DNA from: DATJBF01 sp035515475
GTDB taxonomy: Bacteria; Verrucomicrobiota; Verrucomicrobiia; Palsa-1439
NCBI GenBank assembly: GCA_035515475.1
Contig: DATJBF010000041.1
Location: forward strand, 1-33,246
Direction of reading: 5' to 3'
DNA length: 33,246 nucleotides
Made by a program: the position numbers and the translations under genes. Positions 33,128 to 33,246 of this stretch are shown piece after piece. Positions within the stretch are counted from its first letter, which is position 1. Every line of letters starts with the position of its first letter. The notes beneath the pieces were generated by a model. It worked only from the letters and a program-made list of their open reading frames with translations, was not told the DNA's origin and made no database searches.

Positions 33128-33246
33128 GACCGGATTCTGGTCGAAACTGGGTAACACTCTCAACCTGTTGGTTCCCTGAAGAAGGGAGAGAAGTGTTACC
33201 ATGGAGAGGACTCACAAGTTAGAAGGAAGGAAGAAGACCTGCCCCC
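33124..33246 (+). mobile_element. Structured 5' end of an unidentified inserted element (partial)
   Basis: From about 33124 sequence no longer reads as HsdS and folds strongly. GACCGG-ATT-CTGGTC (33128-33142) is a 6-bp hairpin. GGTAACACT (33150-33158) pairs perfectly with AGTGTTACC (33192-33200) and encloses two small hairpins, AACC-TGTT-GGTT and CCCT-GAAGA-AGGG. An ATG at 33201 opens a frame (MERTHKLEGRKKTCP) to the edge. A group II intron starting GTGAG (family rule GTGYG, so not a perfect fit) or an insertion sequence are both possible; the window ends too soon to decide. Confidence 0.35.

Larger units (their letters stand above)
25634..33246. mobile_element. Integrated element in tRNA-Met (left end only)
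   Basis: The element boundary is set at the break in the tRNA gene near 25633. Cargo runs rightwards: tyrosine recombinase, AbiEi-like protein, HipBA and type I restriction-modification genes, all on the plus strand. Intergenic regions inside it (27137-27240, 28365-28440) are much richer in A+T than the flanking chromosome. No conjugation or phage structural genes are seen, and the right end is outside the window. Confidence 0.7.

Overview
The window is GC-rich, gene-dense bacterial DNA. Gram-negative envelope genes (a porin, a two-partner secretion barrel) and two secreted repeat proteins, one ending in an Asp-rich calcium-type repeat and both in a 'YYRIR' tail, suggest a Verrucomicrobiota-like member of the PVC group. 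That assignment is inference; no rRNA or marker gene is present.

Region 1 (1-3683) handles nucleosides and pyrimidines. A dihydropyrimidinase-type amidohydrolase, cut by the left edge, is divergent from a concentrative nucleoside transporter that overlaps an adenosine deaminase gene. Region 2 (about 3774-8520) is a sulfonate-type uptake unit: porin, Rrf2 regulator, then periplasmic binding protein, ATPase and permease with 4-bp gene overlaps. Copies of a 15-bp dyad lie before the porin and directly before the regulator gene.

Region 3 (8640-13708, minus strand) holds two tandem paralogous secreted beta-repeat proteins without an autotransporter barrel. Region 4 (about 13924-25142) is the most interesting part. 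It contains a TpsA-type secreted protein, a TPR-CHAT putative protease, a CHASE2 adenylate cyclase, a DUF928-like exported protein, the matching TpsB pore on the opposite strand, a cyclic-nucleotide-binding protein and an HD phosphohydrolase. Together they could form a secretion and proteolysis module with its own cAMP synthesis, receptor and possible degradation step.

Region 5 (about 25581 to the right edge) is an integrated element. It starts inside the 3' half of a tRNA-Met(CAT) gene; the 5' half is absent here. It carries a tyrosine recombinase, an AbiEi-like winged-helix protein with a remnant of a second gene, a HipBA pair behind two palindromic operators, and a type I restriction-modification locus. 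The hsdS reading frame ends early where a strongly structured sequence begins, probably the edge of another inserted element. A GIY-YIG nuclease gene next to the tRNA remnant has no start codon of its own between the tRNA sequence and its domain.

No complete tRNA, rRNA or CRISPR array was seen. No stretch over 300 bases lacks a gene; the longest, 13709-14007, holds a putative tpsA promoter.
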